This document shows, piece after piece, positions 45,217-54,756 of a stretch of 64,000 nucleotides of DNA. The position numbers and the translations under genes are program-made. The stretch covers positions 17,752 to 81,751 of the forward strand of contig JBMNIZ010000009.1 of NCBI GenBank assembly GCA_050951405.1. Direction: 5' to 3'. Every line of letters begins with the position of its first letter. Within the stretch, counting starts at the first letter, position 1. The notes beneath the pieces were generated by a model. It worked only from the letters and a program-made list of their open reading frames with translations. It did no database searches and had not been told where the DNA came from. This DNA comes from JBMNIZ01 sp050951405. Its GTDB lineage: Bacteria > Bacillota > DULZ01.

Positions 45217-46335
45217 TTGAGTAAATTGACTTTATCGGTGATCAAGGCTGACGTAGGCGGTTGGGTGGGGCACTCCGGGGTGCACCCGGACCTGCTGGCC
45301 CGGGCCGAAAAGTCCTTGTCTGATAGTAAACTCTTAAAGGATTTCTATGTGGCCCACGTGGGGGACGATATTAATTTGATCATGACCCATGACCGGGGAG
45401 TGGATAATCAGGAGATTCACCAGTTGGCCTGGGATACTTTCCTGGCCTGTACGGAAGTGGCCAAGGAGCTGAAAATGTACGGGGCAGGACAGGACCTGCT
45501 GGCGGATGCTTTTGCCGGCAATGTGAAAGGCATGGGGCCGGGGGTGGCGGAAATGGAATTCACCGAGCGGAGCAGTGAGCCGGTGGTCATCTTGATGGCA
45601 GATAAAACCGAGCCCGGGGCTTGGAACCTGCCTTTGTATAAGATTTTCGCCGATCCTTTCAATACCATCGGCCTGGTGATCGATCCCAAAATGCACGCAG
45701 GCTTTATCATGGAAGTGCATGACTTGCTGGAAAATAAAAAAATTAATTTTTCCCTGCCGGAAGATCTGTATGATTTATTGGTCTTCATCGGCGCTCCCGG
45801 GCGCTTTGCCGTGAAAGCGGTGTACTCCAAGACCAGCGGGGAGATCGCTTCCGTATCCAGCACCCAGCGACTCAACCTAATGGCGGGACGTTATGTGGGC
45901 AAGGATGATCCGGTCTGCATCGTGCGCTGCCAGTCCGGCCTGCCGGCAGTGGGGGAAGTGGTGGAACCCTTTGCCAACCCCCATTTGGTGGCCGGTTGGA
46001 TGCGGGGTTCCCATATGGGGCCCTTGATGCCGGTGGGAATCAAGGACGCTTGTCCCATCAGATTTGACGGGCCGCCCCGGGTGATTGCCCTGGGATTCCA
46101 GATTGCCAACGGGAAGCTCATCGGCCCCCGGGATCTTTTTGCCGATCCTGCTTACGACCGGGCCCGGGAAAAGGCCAACCAATTGGCAGATTATCTGCGA
46201 AGCCTGGGACCCTTCGAGCCGCACCGTTTGCCCCTGGAAGACATGGAGTATACCACCATGCCGCAGGTCATGGAAAAGCTGAAAGGGCGGTTTGAACCCA
46301 TAGAGGAAGAAGCCGCCGCAAGCAAAGAGGAGTAA
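45217..46335 (+). CDS. fbp: Fructose-1,6-bisphosphate aldolase/phosphatase
   Basis: A 372-residue bifunctional gluconeogenic enzyme of the archaeal/deep-branching bacterial type (FBPase class V). It joins glyceraldehyde-3-phosphate and DHAP and dephosphorylates the product to fructose-6-phosphate. Family blocks are TLSVIKADVGGWVGHSGVHP, HVGDDINLIMTHDRG, VKGMGPGVAEMEFTER, KTEPGAWNLPLYKIFADPFN and GWMRGSHMGPLMPVG. The start is TTG behind GAGGAGGG. It is found in thermophilic and chemolithotrophic clostridia and fits growth on organic acids. Confidence 0.93.
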   Translation: MSKLTLSVIKADVGGWVGHSGVHPDLLARAEKSLSDSKLLKDFYVAHVGDDINLIMTHDRGVDNQEIHQLAWDTFLACTEVAKELKMYGAGQDLLADAFAGNVKGMGPGVAEMEFTERSSEPVVILMADKTEPGAWNLPLYKIFADPFNTIGLVIDPKMHAGFIMEVHDLLENKKINFSLPEDLYDLLVFIGAPGRFAVKAVYSKTSGEIASVSSTQRLNLMAGRYVGKDDPVCIVRCQSGLPAVGEVVEPFANPHLVAGWMRGSHMGPLMPVGIKDACPIRFDGPPRVIALGFQIANGKLIGPRDLFADPAYDRAREKANQLADYLRSLGPFEPHRLPLEDMEYTTMPQVMEKLKGRFEPIEEEAAASKEE

Positions 46336-46463
46336 AAGGCCCCGCCCCGTTTGGGCGGGGCTAAAAAATCTCCAGCAGGCAAAGTCTCCTCTTGAATTTT
46401 TCCGGAGGATGTGTTGTAATGAAGCTATCCATTTAGAGGAGATAGAGCTGGAGGTTTGGGGAG

Positions 46464-47954
46464 ATGCGACAGGAAAAAACGCCTCTTTTTGAGGCGGTGA
46501 AACAATATGTTGCTTCCGGCACCATTCCTTTTCACGTGCCGGGTCACAAGCAGGGACAAGGGCTGCCTGAATTAAGGGACTATGTGGGGGAGACCGTCCT
46601 ACGGATGGATCTCACCTGCCTGCCCGGCCTTGATAATATCTGCAATCCCAGAGATGTGATCAAGGAGGCGGAGGAGCTGGCGGCGGAGGCCTTTGGCGCC
46701 GACCGAGCTTTCTTTCTGGTCAACGGCACCACCGCAGGCATTCAAGCCATGATTATGGCGGTGTGCCGCCCCGGGGAGAAATTGATTTTACCGCGGAATG
46801 CCCATAAATCGGCCATCAGCGGTTTGATCATCAGCGGGGCGCAACCGGTTTACATTGAACCGGAGATTAACCAGGACTTCGGCATTTCCATGGGTGTGAC
46901 CGTGGAGAAGGTGGAAAAGGCTTTGCAGCAGCATCCTGATGCCAAAGGGGTCTTCCTGGCCAATCCCAATTACTACGGAACAGCTTCCGATCTGAAGTCT
47001 ATCGTGGAAATAGCCCACGGCTACAAGGTGCCGGTCATCGTTGATGAGGCCCATGGAGCTCATCTGCCTTTTGGAGACGGTTTGCCGATGCCGGCATTGG
47101 CCGCCGGAGCGGACCTGGCAGCCAGCAGCACCCATAAAATGGGCGGTTCCCTGACCCAAAGTTCCATGCTTTTCTTGCGCCAGGGTTTGGTCAGCGTAGA
47201 GAGGGTCAAGGCCGTGCTCAATTTGGCCCAGACCACCAGTCCTTCCTACCTGCTGCTCAGTTCCCTGGATCTGGCCAGAAAGCAGATGGCCCTCAAAGGG
47301 CGGGAACTGGTGCGAAAGTCCTTGGCTCTGGCCCGCTGGATCAGGGAGGAATTGAAATCCATTGAGGGCATCAGGCTTTTCGGTGAGGGCTTGGCCGGAA
47401 GCCCCGGCTGCTACGCTTTCGACCCCTTGAAAGTGGTCATTAATGTGACCGGCCTGGGCATGTCCGGCTATGAAGTGGAGCGGCTGCTCCGGGAAAAGTA
47501 TAATTTACAAGTGGAGCTTTCGGATTTATATAATGTGATGTTTTTGATTTCCTTAGGAGACAATATGGATAATTGCCGCTACCTGGTGGACTGCCTGAAG
47601 TCCATCGCCGGCACCAAGAAATTGGGAAATATTATCAAATACTGCCCTCCCCCGCCGGAAATACCTGGGATGGCGGTTCTGCCCCGGGATGCCTTTTACA
47701 GCGAAACCCGAATTGTACCCTTACATGAAGCGGCCGGGGAAGTGAGCGCCGAGGCCATCATGGCTTATCCGCCGGGCATCCCCTTGCTCTGCCCGGGAGA
47801 GATGATCACCCAGGAAATTATTGATTATGTGAATATTTTAAAGCAGGAAAATGCGGATCTGCAGGGCACGGAAGATCCGGAGATCAATCAGATCAAAGTA
47901 TTGAAAAAAGTCTATCCGGTTTTTGGTTCGGGGATGATGGAAGACGTGGTTTAA
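46464..47954 (+). CDS. Orn/Lys/Arg decarboxylase family protein
   Basis: A 496-residue PLP-dependent fold-I decarboxylase of the short (wing-less) Firmicutes type. Features are TIPFHVPGHKQGQGLPEL, FLVNGTTAGIQAMIMAV, LPRNAHKSAISGLI, VDEAHGAHLPFGD and ASSTHKMGGSLTQ, with the PLP lysine at residue 225. The C-terminal domain carries AIMAYPPGIPLLCPGE. Family members decarboxylate arginine, lysine or ornithine to polyamine precursors; arginine (SpeA-like) is most frequent in Bacilli, but I cannot assign it from sequence alone. Confidence 0.88.
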   Translation: MRQEKTPLFEAVKQYVASGTIPFHVPGHKQGQGLPELRDYVGETVLRMDLTCLPGLDNICNPRDVIKEAEELAAEAFGADRAFFLVNGTTAGIQAMIMAVCRPGEKLILPRNAHKSAISGLIISGAQPVYIEPEINQDFGISMGVTVEKVEKALQQHPDAKGVFLANPNYYGTASDLKSIVEIAHGYKVPVIVDEAHGAHLPFGDGLPMPALAAGADLAASSTHKMGGSLTQSSMLFLRQGLVSVERVKAVLNLAQTTSPSYLLLSSLDLARKQMALKGRELVRKSLALARWIREELKSIEGIRLFGEGLAGSPGCYAFDPLKVVINVTGLGMSGYEVERLLREKYNLQVELSDLYNVMFLISLGDNMDNCRYLVDCLKSIAGTKKLGNIIKYCPPPPEIPGMAVLPRDAFYSETRIVPLHEAAGEVSAEAIMAYPPGIPLLCPGEMITQEIIDYVNILKQENADLQGTEDPEINQIKVLKKVYPVFGSGMMEDVV

Positions 47955-48017
47955 AAACTGACCCCGAACCGGGCCCCAAGGGGCTTACTGTAGGGCTGAA
48001 CAGAGGAGGTGGAGAGG

Positions 48018-48221
48018 ATGGACTGGTTGATGCTGGCTTTCCTGGGGATTCTTGTCCTGCTCCTGGCTTATTATCTTTTCCGCCAGCGGAAAGATCCGGG
48101 AGTAAAGGTCTTTCCTTTTAATCAGGTAAATTTTCAAGCCGGATCTCCGCCGGAAGGAGAGGGAGGGCAGGGGCTGCCGGCTGGAAGGCAAGGACAGGTT
48201 CTGTCTGACCTGAAAGATTAA
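48018..48221 (+). CDS. Small single-pass membrane protein
   Basis: A 67-residue protein: an N-terminal membrane helix (WLMLAFLGILVLLLAYYLF), then a basic stretch and a hydrophilic, Gly-rich cytoplasmic tail. A good AGGAGGTGGAG site precedes the ATG and a terminator follows. I do not recognise a family; its reality rests on the ribosome site, the signal-anchor layout and lack of any competing frame. Confidence 0.6.
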   Translation: MDWLMLAFLGILVLLLAYYLFRQRKDPGVKVFPFNQVNFQAGSPPEGEGGQGLPAGRQGQVLSDLKD

Positions 48222-48239
48222 ACAATCTTTTTCCGCGGT

Positions 48240-48266
48240 TACCGGTTTTACCGGTATTTTTTTTTT
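48240..48266 (+). terminator. Terminator after the small membrane protein
   Basis: TACCGG at 48240-48245 pairs with CCGGTA at 48251-48256 over a five-base loop, followed by ten T residues. Confidence 0.85.
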
Positions 48267-48328
48267 GGAACTTTTTCCTGATCTTTTCGTCCATATGAGG
48301 TGAATAATGCCAAGGGAGGTTTTCTTTC

Positions 48329-50497
48329 ATGCGCGGGGGAAAATTTTTGTCATTGTTTTTGATGCTGGCCCTGTTGGTTACCAGTTGGGCCTTTGCCGGC
48401 AGTAGCGGCCAGGCCGCCACGCCGGCGGTATCCTTGGAAGAGGCCATTCGCATCGCCAAGGGTTTCTTTCCCGTTCCGGCAGAATTAAGCGAGTTTTCAT
48501 CCCATTATCATGAGTACCAGGAAAAGGCCGTCTGGTGGTTGAACTGGCACGGGGCTGAAGGCGAGGGAGGGGAGATGACTGTCCAAGTGGATGCGGTAAC
48601 CGGTGATGTGCTCAGCATGTACCGCTGGAAGCCCGGATCCTCTTCTCAGCCGGTGGTGAAACTGCCCAAAATTACCCAAGGGCAGGCGGAAAAGATAGCT
48701 TTAGAGCTGCTGGAGAAATTGCAGCCGGAAAAATCCCGTCATTTCGAGCTTGTGCAAGAACCGGACCAGCCGGTGCTGGTTGTCAACCCCTACGGGCCGG
48801 CCCGTTACCAATTTTATTTTCAACGTTTCTTCCAGGAAATCCCCTTCCCGGCCAACAGCGTGCGCATTGTTTTGGACGGGGATACCGGGGAAGTGCTGGA
48901 GTACAGCTTTAGTTGGGACCAGGTGACTTTGCAGGTTCCGGAGAAAATCCTGGATCAGGCAGCGGCTGAAAAAATTTTCCAGGATGAATTCGGCATGGAA
49001 CTGATCTATTTCCGCCCGGTAGCGGAGAAAAGAGGCCAGAAAATGCCGGTCAAGTTTGTTTACCGGGTCAAGGAACCGGCCAGGGTCATCATTGATGCGG
49101 CTACGGGGGAAATAATCCAGCTGGATGAGATTTACTACGGCCCCGAAAGGGGTGCGGATGGGGCGGGAGAGAGCATGAAAAGCCCCGCCGACAGTGCGGT
49201 ACCTGTTTTGTCTCCCGAGGAGCAAAAAGAGGTTATTGAGCTGGAGTCCCTTTTAACTCAGGAGCAGTCCCTGGAAATTGCCAAGAGGGTTTTGGATATT
49301 CCCCGGGATTACATCCTCACCAATGCCAGCCTGAGGGATCTCTGGGAAGAGCCGGGGAAAAAAGTCTGGGTCTTTTCCTGGCGGCCTGATGTTGACGAGT
49401 ACCGGGGTTACCTGGAAGTGACCATGGAGGCTAAGACAGGGGAAATTGTCGGTTTCTCTGATTACCGTTATGATGAGGAGAAGGAGAAACAAGATCCCCG
49501 CTATGACCGGGAGCAGGCCAGAGAAATAGCGGAGAAGTTCATGAAGAAACTGCAGCCGGAAAAGACTGGCCAGGTTCGCCTCCAGGAAAGCAGGGTTCCT
49601 TCCGGGGAAAAAGCCCCCCGGTCCCATAGTTTTGTTTTCGAGAGAATGGTCGATGGGATTCCTTTTCCTCAAAACGGTTTTAATTTGACTGTCGACGCTG
49701 TCTCCGGCCGGGTGAGCTATTATCGGCTCCAGTGGAGCGAAGGAGAATTCCCCCGCCCGGTTCAGCTGTTGGGCGAGGAAAAAGCCGCCGTCCGTTATTT
49801 GGAGCAGGTTCCTTTAAAGCTGGCTTTCCTTTACCCGCCGGTGCAGGGCGAAAAAGAAAGGCCGGTCTACTTGGCCTATTATTTCCCCCGTATTTTCTCC
49901 CAGATGATTGACGGGCTGACCGGTGAGGCCCTGGACTGGGGAGGCAAACCCATAGAGCAGGCAAAACCGGCCGTTTTTTCCGATATTGCCGACCATCCTG
50001 CCCGGCAGGACATTGAACTGCTTGCGGCAGCGGGCATTGTGGAAGGAACTGAAGACGGCAGGTTCCGACCTGAGGATACCATTACCCAGGCTGAACTGGC
50101 GAAGATGTTGATCAAGGCCAAAGGAGACAGAGGGCCGGTGATCCCGCTGCCCCGTCCCTTGGCGGACAGCCAAGCCTGGTATGGGGAGTGGATGTACCGG
50201 GCCGTGGCCGGAGGGTTGATCACAGAAGAGGAAATGGCCCCGGAAGAACCAGTCAGCAGGGAACGGCTGGCGGTGATGCTCATCAGGCATTTAGGCTATG
50301 AGAAGCCCGCTTCCCTGTCCCAGATCTATCAGTTGGATTTTGTCGATCAAGACCGGATTAGGCAGGAATACCGGGGACATGTGGCCCTGGCTTGCGGATT
50401 CCGGCTCTTCGATGAGGGAGACCGGTTCAATCCCGACGGGCCGGTAAGCCGGGCCCAGGCTGCGGTCACCTTGGTCAGGCTTCTCAATCTGGAATAG
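48329..50497 (+). CDS. Secreted YcdB/PepSY-like protein with SLH domains
   Basis: A 722-residue exported protein. The signal peptide ends near residue 30. At least two YcdB/PepSY-type tandem units follow (about 33-270 and 300-555), with recurring patterns such as ITQGQAEKIALELLEKLQPE, IPFPANSVRIVLDGDTGEVL and IPFPQNGFNLTVDAVSG. Three S-layer homology repeats (about 558-722) follow: IADHPARQDIELLAAAGIVEG, SQAWYGEWMYRAVAGGLI, and YRGHVALACGFRLFDEGD. The SLH part should hold it to the cell-wall polymer. PepSY-like domains are often protease-inhibitory; that role here is inference. Confidence 0.85.
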   Translation: MRGGKFLSLFLMLALLVTSWAFAGSSGQAATPAVSLEEAIRIAKGFFPVPAELSEFSSHYHEYQEKAVWWLNWHGAEGEGGEMTVQVDAVTGDVLSMYRWKPGSSSQPVVKLPKITQGQAEKIALELLEKLQPEKSRHFELVQEPDQPVLVVNPYGPARYQFYFQRFFQEIPFPANSVRIVLDGDTGEVLEYSFSWDQVTLQVPEKILDQAAAEKIFQDEFGMELIYFRPVAEKRGQKMPVKFVYRVKEPARVIIDAATGEIIQLDEIYYGPERGADGAGESMKSPADSAVPVLSPEEQKEVIELESLLTQEQSLEIAKRVLDIPRDYILTNASLRDLWEEPGKKVWVFSWRPDVDEYRGYLEVTMEAKTGEIVGFSDYRYDEEKEKQDPRYDREQAREIAEKFMKKLQPEKTGQVRLQESRVPSGEKAPRSHSFVFERMVDGIPFPQNGFNLTVDAVSGRVSYYRLQWSEGEFPRPVQLLGEEKAAVRYLEQVPLKLAFLYPPVQGEKERPVYLAYYFPRIFSQMIDGLTGEALDWGGKPIEQAKPAVFSDIADHPARQDIELLAAAGIVEGTEDGRFRPEDTITQAELAKMLIKAKGDRGPVIPLPRPLADSQAWYGEWMYRAVAGGLITEEEMAPEEPVSRERLAVMLIRHLGYEKPASLSQIYQLDFVDQDRIRQEYRGHVALACGFRLFDEGDRFNPDGPVSRAQAAVTLVRLLNLE

Positions 50498-50519
50498 AAC
50501 TGAAAGATTTTCATCTTTA

Positions 50520-50544
50520 CCCCGTGTTCCACGGGGTTTTTTTT
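50520..50544 (+). terminator. Terminator after the SLH protein
   Basis: CCCCGTG at 50520-50526 pairs with CACGGGG at 50530-50536 over TTC, followed by eight T residues. Confidence 0.9.
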
Positions 50545-50581
50545 GGGCCGGAGGAGGGATTCTAAAGCAGGAAGGGAAATA

Positions 50582-51511
50582 ATGAGTGGCATAAACAGGC
50601 TTTGTGGGAAGGATGCGGTTCTTTTGCGAACAGCTGTGATCATCAACCCTACCGCCGGCAGGGGCAGGACGGCCAAGCTTTGGCCCAAACTGGAACGGCA
50701 GTTGAGCCAGCTCAAGGTGGCGTATCGGCCTTTCTTCACCTCCGGCCCGGGAGAAGGGGAGAAGCTGGCCAGGGAATTGCCGGCACAGGGTTACGATTGC
50801 CTGGCCGTCTGCGGCGGCGATGGAACATTAAACGAAGTGATCAATGGCTTGCAGTTTGAGAGGGCTTGCTTGGCCGTTATTCCCACGGGAACGGGGAATG
50901 ATTTTTGCCGTTCCGCCGGGATCCCGGGAGATCCCTTCCAGGCGGTGGGGCTTTTAATAAAGGGCCGGGTGAAAAAAGTTGATCTGGGCAGGGCCAATGG
51001 ACGTTATTTTGCCAACATCATCGGGACAGGCTTTGATGCGGAGGTGGCCCGGGCCACCAACGAGGATTTCACCTGGCTGCAGGGCACTCCCGCCTATGTG
51101 GCTTCCTTGTTCAAGGTGCTGGTCAGCTATCGCAATGTGGAAATGACGGTTCGGACGGAGAAGATGGCCTTACAGGGAAAAATGCTGGCAGCGGCGGTGG
51201 GGAACGGCCAATATTTGGGGGCGGGCATGCGCTTGGTGCCCCCGGCCCGGATTGACGACGGCGTTTTTCACCTGTGCCTGGTGGGGGATGTGACGAAAAG
51301 GGAGATCCTGACCACTCTGCCGAAGATTTTTTCCGGCGGCCATGCGGATCATCCCAAGGTGAGCATCCTGACGGCGGCAAAAGTGCAGATATCCACTGCC
51401 AGACCGCTGGTGGTGCAGGCCGATGGGGAGATCATCGGCCGCACGCCCATTGCCGTGGAAATTGAACCGTCCTGTTTAAATGTTCTGGTGCCGAACCAGG
51501 GGAGCGCATAA
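50582..51511 (+). CDS. Diacylglycerol/lipid kinase, YegS/BmrU family
   Basis: A 309-residue lipid kinase: AVIINPTAGRGRTAKLWPKL at the N-terminus, CGGDGTLNEVINGL (nucleotide-binding GGDG motif), AVIPTGTGNDFCRSAGIP and VDLGRANGRYFANIIGTGFDAEV. The C-terminal beta domain has QADGEIIGRTPIAVEIEP. It phosphorylates diacylglycerol or a similar lipid at the membrane; DgkB-like recycling of lipoteichoic-acid-derived diacylglycerol is one possibility. ATG 50582 has AGGAAGGG upstream. There is no clear terminator before the groESL promoter. Confidence 0.9.
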   Translation: MSGINRLCGKDAVLLRTAVIINPTAGRGRTAKLWPKLERQLSQLKVAYRPFFTSGPGEGEKLARELPAQGYDCLAVCGGDGTLNEVINGLQFERACLAVIPTGTGNDFCRSAGIPGDPFQAVGLLIKGRVKKVDLGRANGRYFANIIGTGFDAEVARATNEDFTWLQGTPAYVASLFKVLVSYRNVEMTVRTEKMALQGKMLAAAVGNGQYLGAGMRLVPPARIDDGVFHLCLVGDVTKREILTTLPKIFSGGHADHPKVSILTAAKVQISTARPLVVQADGEIIGRTPIAVEIEPSCLNVLVPNQGSA

Positions 51512-51561
51512 GTGAACTCTTTGTTGGGCAAGAAAAATTTTTTAAATCGGCCCGGCAAAAC

Positions 51562-51590
51562 TTGACATATGCTTTTCTCCTTTGTATTAT
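51562..51590 (+). promoter_or_regulatory. groESL promoter
   Basis: TTGACA at 51562-51567 and TATTAT at 51585-51590, spacing 17 bases. A TATAAT at 51590-51595 is present but would give a 22-base spacer. Confidence 0.75.
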
Positions 51591-51601
51591 ATAATTGGCT
51601 G

Positions 51602-51628
51602 TTAGCACTAGGCAGCGGTGAGTGCTAA
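51602..51628 (+). promoter_or_regulatory. CIRCE operator (HrcA binding site)
   Basis: TTAGCACTA, nine bases, GAGTGCTAA: one mismatch to the CIRCE consensus TTAGCACTC-N9-GAGTGCTAA. It lies between the promoter and groES and is the standard HrcA heat-shock operator. No hrcA in the window. Confidence 0.92.
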
Positions 51629-51665
51629 CAAGCAGAAAAGAGTTGTGTCAAAGGAGGGAGCGCAG

Positions 51666-51951
51666 TTGCTCAAACCGCTAGCTGACCGGGTGGTGGTCAA
51701 AGTCTTTTCCGAGGAGGAGAAGACCAAGGGTGGCATCGTCTTGCCGGATACGGCAAAAGAGAAACCGCAGGAAGGTGAAGTCATCGCCGTAGGCTCCGGC
51801 CGGAGGCTGGACAACGGCTCAGTGGTGCCGCTGGAAGTGAAGGTCGGCGACCGGGTGATTTTTGCCAAGTACGGCGGCACCGAGGTCAAGATCGAGGATG
51901 AAGAGTACCTGATTCTGCGGGAAAGCGATATCTCTGGCGATCAAGAAGTAG
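51666..51951 (+). CDS. groES: Co-chaperonin GroES (frameshift near its end)
   Basis: The 10-kDa lid of the GroEL chaperonin. It starts at TTG 51666 after AAGGAGGG. It reads LKPLADRVVVKVFSEEEKTK, GGIVLPDTAKEKPQEGEV (mobile loop) and FAKYGGTEVKIEDEEYL. An extra T near 51933 (GATATCTCTGGCG) removes the normal end; without it the protein ends SDILAIKK at TAG 51949-51951, about 95 residues. As written, the frame runs on into groEL, giving an apparent fusion that is almost certainly artificial. Confidence 0.92.
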
Positions 51952-51974
51952 AAAAAGGAGGCGACCATCTACAT

Positions 51975-53598
51975 ATGGCTGGCAAACAGCTGCTCTTTAG
52001 AGAAGACGCGCGGAAAGCTATGGAGAGGGGTGTCAATGCCGTAGCCGACGCCGTCAAGGTGACCCTGGGCCCCAAGGGCCGCAATGTGGTCCTGGAAAGG
52101 AAATTTGGCTCCCCTGTGATCACCAAGGACGGGGTAACCGTGGCCAAAGAGATCGAGCTGAAGGATCCCAATGAAAACATGGGGGCGCAGCTTTGCAAAG
52201 AAGTTGCCTCCAAGACCAACGATGTGGCCGGAGACGGAACCACCACGGCCACGGTTCTGGCGCAAGCCATCGTCCAAGGAGGGCCTGAAAAACGTGGCTG
52301 CCGGTGCCTAACCCTGTTTTCCTGAAGAGAGGCATGGACCGGGCCGTGGATGCCGTGGTGGAGGAATTGCAGGGGATGAGCATTCCGGTGGACACGAAAA
52401 AGGACATAGCGCATGTGGCCTCCATCGCCGCCAACGATACGGGGAAATCGGGGAACTGATCGCCGAGGCCATGGACAAAGTCGGCCGGGACGGGGTCATC
52501 ACCATTGAAGAATCCAAAGGCATCGAGACCACCGTAGAGGTGGTCGAAGGCATGGAATTTGACCGGGGTTATGTCTCCCCTTACCTGGTCACCAATCCGG
52601 AATCCATGCTGAAGTGGAATTGGAAGAACCCTATATCCTGCTCTACGAGAAAAAGATCAGCTGCCATCAATGATCTTCATACCCCTGCTGGAGAAAGTGG
52701 TCAAGACGGGCAAGCCCTTGCTGGTTATCGCCGAAGACCTCGAGGGTGAAGCCCTGGCCACCATCGTGGTCAACAAACTGAAGAGGGACTCTGAATGTGG
52801 CCGCCGTCAAGGCTCCCGGCTTTGGTGACCGGCGGAAGGCCATGCTTGAGGATATCGCCATTTTGACGGCAGGCACCTTCATTTCCGAGGACCTGGGCAT
52901 CAAGCTGGATAGCGTGGATCTGGGCATGCTGGGCCGGGCCAAGAAGGTCAAGATCAGTAAGGAAAGCACCACCATCGTGGAAGGTTACGGTTCCAAAGAG
53001 GCTGTACAGGCCCGGGTCAATCAGATCAAGCGCCAGATCGAGGAAACGGATTCCGACTATGACCGGGAGAAACTCCAGGAGAGAATGGCCAAGCTGGCCG
53101 GCGGCGTGGCGGTCATCAAGATCGGTGCCGCCACTGAAACGGAAATGAAAGAGAAGAAAGCACCGGGTGGAAGATGCCTTGTCCGCTACCAGAGCCGCTG
53201 TGGAGGAAGGCATTGTGCCCGGCGGCGGCGTGGCCCTGGTCAACGCCCTCGCTGCCCTGGACAAGGTGGAGGCCAGCGGTGACGAAGCCGTCGGCGTCCA
53301 GATTATCCGCCGGGCCCTGGAAGAACCCCTCAGGCAAATTGCCGAGAATGCCGGCTTTGAAGGTTCGGTAGTGGTTGGCAAGGTGAAGGAAGGGGAAAAA
53401 GGCATCGGCTTTAACGTGATGACCGAGAGATATGAAAATATGGTCCAGGCGGGGATTGTCGATCCCACCAAGGTGACCCGGAGCGCCCTGCAGAATGCGG
53501 TCAGCATCGCCTCCATGCTGCTGACCACGGAAACCCTGGTGGCGGAGATTCCCGAGAAGAAACCGGCAGCGCCTCCCATGCCCGATATGGATTACTAA
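51975..53598 (+). CDS. groEL: Chaperonin GroEL (multiple frameshifts)
   Basis: The 60-kDa chaperonin, recognisable over its whole length: VTLGPKGRNVVLERKFGSP, NDVAGDGTTTATVLAQAIV (ATP site), GVITIEESKGIETTVEVVEG, VKAPGFGDRRKAMLEDIA and VEEGIVPGGGVALVNALAAL. The end is PMPDMDY rather than a GGM tail. Around eight breaks are present, near 52277, 52305, 52440, 52611, 52663, 52679, 52785 and 53161. Most are one extra base; the break at 52611 lacks one base and that at 52440 is +2 or -1. Corrected length is normal, about 540 residues. Confidence 0.92.
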
Positions 53599-53611
53599 AA
53601 CCAAAAAAAAA

Positions 53612-53646
53612 GACAGGTCGTCATTCCTTGCCGGCCTGTTTTTTTT
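53612..53646 (+). terminator. Terminator after groEL
   Basis: ACAGG at 53612-53616 pairs with CCTGT at 53635-53639, with partial pairing inside, followed by a T-run to 53646. Confidence 0.65.
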
Positions 53647-53720
53647 ATTCTTATCTTCATTCAACTTTCGTATTAAAAAAATACCCTTCAACCCTTGGCA
53701 AATCAGCAATTTACCAAGTC

Positions 53721-54640
53721 TGACTTTCCCCATCAACCTCCACCCCCAAAAAGTCAGTAGGGGGCGATGCCCACATCGTCCCCTACACCATCATTTCTAC
53801 AATTGGCAGGATTATTGAAAATATCGATATAGAAGGAAATTTAAACATACCTTGCGTCATGTGGTGGAAGTTGATATTAATTCTGATTAATGTCCCATGC
53901 CGGACTTTCCCCATAAACCTCCACTCCCAAAAAGTCAGTAGGGGGCGATGCCCACATCGCCCCCACACAATTATCTCTACAATTGGTGAAACTATTGAAA
54001 ATATCGATCTAGAAGGAAATTTAAACATACCTCGCGTAATGTGGTGGAGGTTGCTATAAATTCTGATTAATGTCCCACGCCGGACTTTTCCCATCAACCG
54101 CCAACCCCAAAAAGTTAGTAGGGGGCGATGCCCACATCGCCCCGCCTGTTCTGGCTATTTATTGCTGTGAAAGTTGACATCTTAATCTAAAGAGGAAAGG
54201 GGATTTCTTTCCTGATTTTTGGCTTACGAAATTTTATGAAAAGAATAATTTTAGTCCTTGGGAAGGATTTTATCTAAAAACTACGGGGGCTAAAAACAAA
54301 GAAAAACGGGGCGATGTAGGCATCGCCCCCTACACCATCATTTCTGCAATTGGTAAAACTATTGAAAATATCGATCTAGAAGGAAATTTAAACATACCTT
54401 GCGTTATGTGGTGGAGGTTGATATTAATTCTGATTAATGTCCCACGCCGGACTTTCCCACAAACTGCCAACCCCAAAAAGTCAGTAGGGGGCGATGCCCA
54501 CATCGCCCCGCCTGTTCTGGCTATTTGTTGCTGTGAAAGTTGATATCTTGATCTAAAGGGGAAAAGGGGTTTCCTGATTTTGGCTTACGAAATTTTATGA
54601 AAAGAATAATTTTGGTCCTTGAGAAGGATTTTATCTAATT
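53721..54640. repeat. Higher-order repeat array with embedded palindromes
   Basis: A 180-base unit A occurs at 53721-53900 and 53901-54080, a partial copy at 54081-54143, and another from about 54304 to 54509. A second unit B (GCCTGTTCTGGCTATTT... to ...GGATTTTATCTAA) follows the third and fourth A copies at 54144-54278 and 54510-54640, so the A-B block recurs with a period of about 366 bases. Each A carries GGGGCGATG/CATCGCCCC with loop CCCA (TAGG in the inverted copy near 54308). No transposase or coding capacity is seen. Confidence 0.85.
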
Positions 54641-54756
54641 GTGTCGAAATTAACATGTGCTATGGCATGGTAATATCGTGAAGAACATCACTATAGGGTT
54701 TCCGTCCCGTTTCAACTTCGTACCTGGGGATCATCAATTTAAAGGAGAGGAAGTCC

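Noticed and set aside
45000..45245. N-terminal extension of the YerB-like lipoprotein
   Set aside because: The lipoprotein signal and ribosome site fix the start at 44999; the extension would overlap the divergent promoter and fbp start.
46339..46366. Terminator after the FBP aldolase/phosphatase
   Set aside because: A strong stem (CCCCGCCC/GGGCGGGG) is present but followed by CTAAAAAATC rather than a T-run on the plus strand, so termination is not supported.
51666..52325. GroES-GroEL fusion protein
   Set aside because: The fusion depends on one extra T; removing it restores a normal GroES end and the groEL ribosome site is in place.
53721..54640. CRISPR-like repeat array
   Set aside because: Units are about 180 bases, adjacent without unique spacers, and no cas genes are present.
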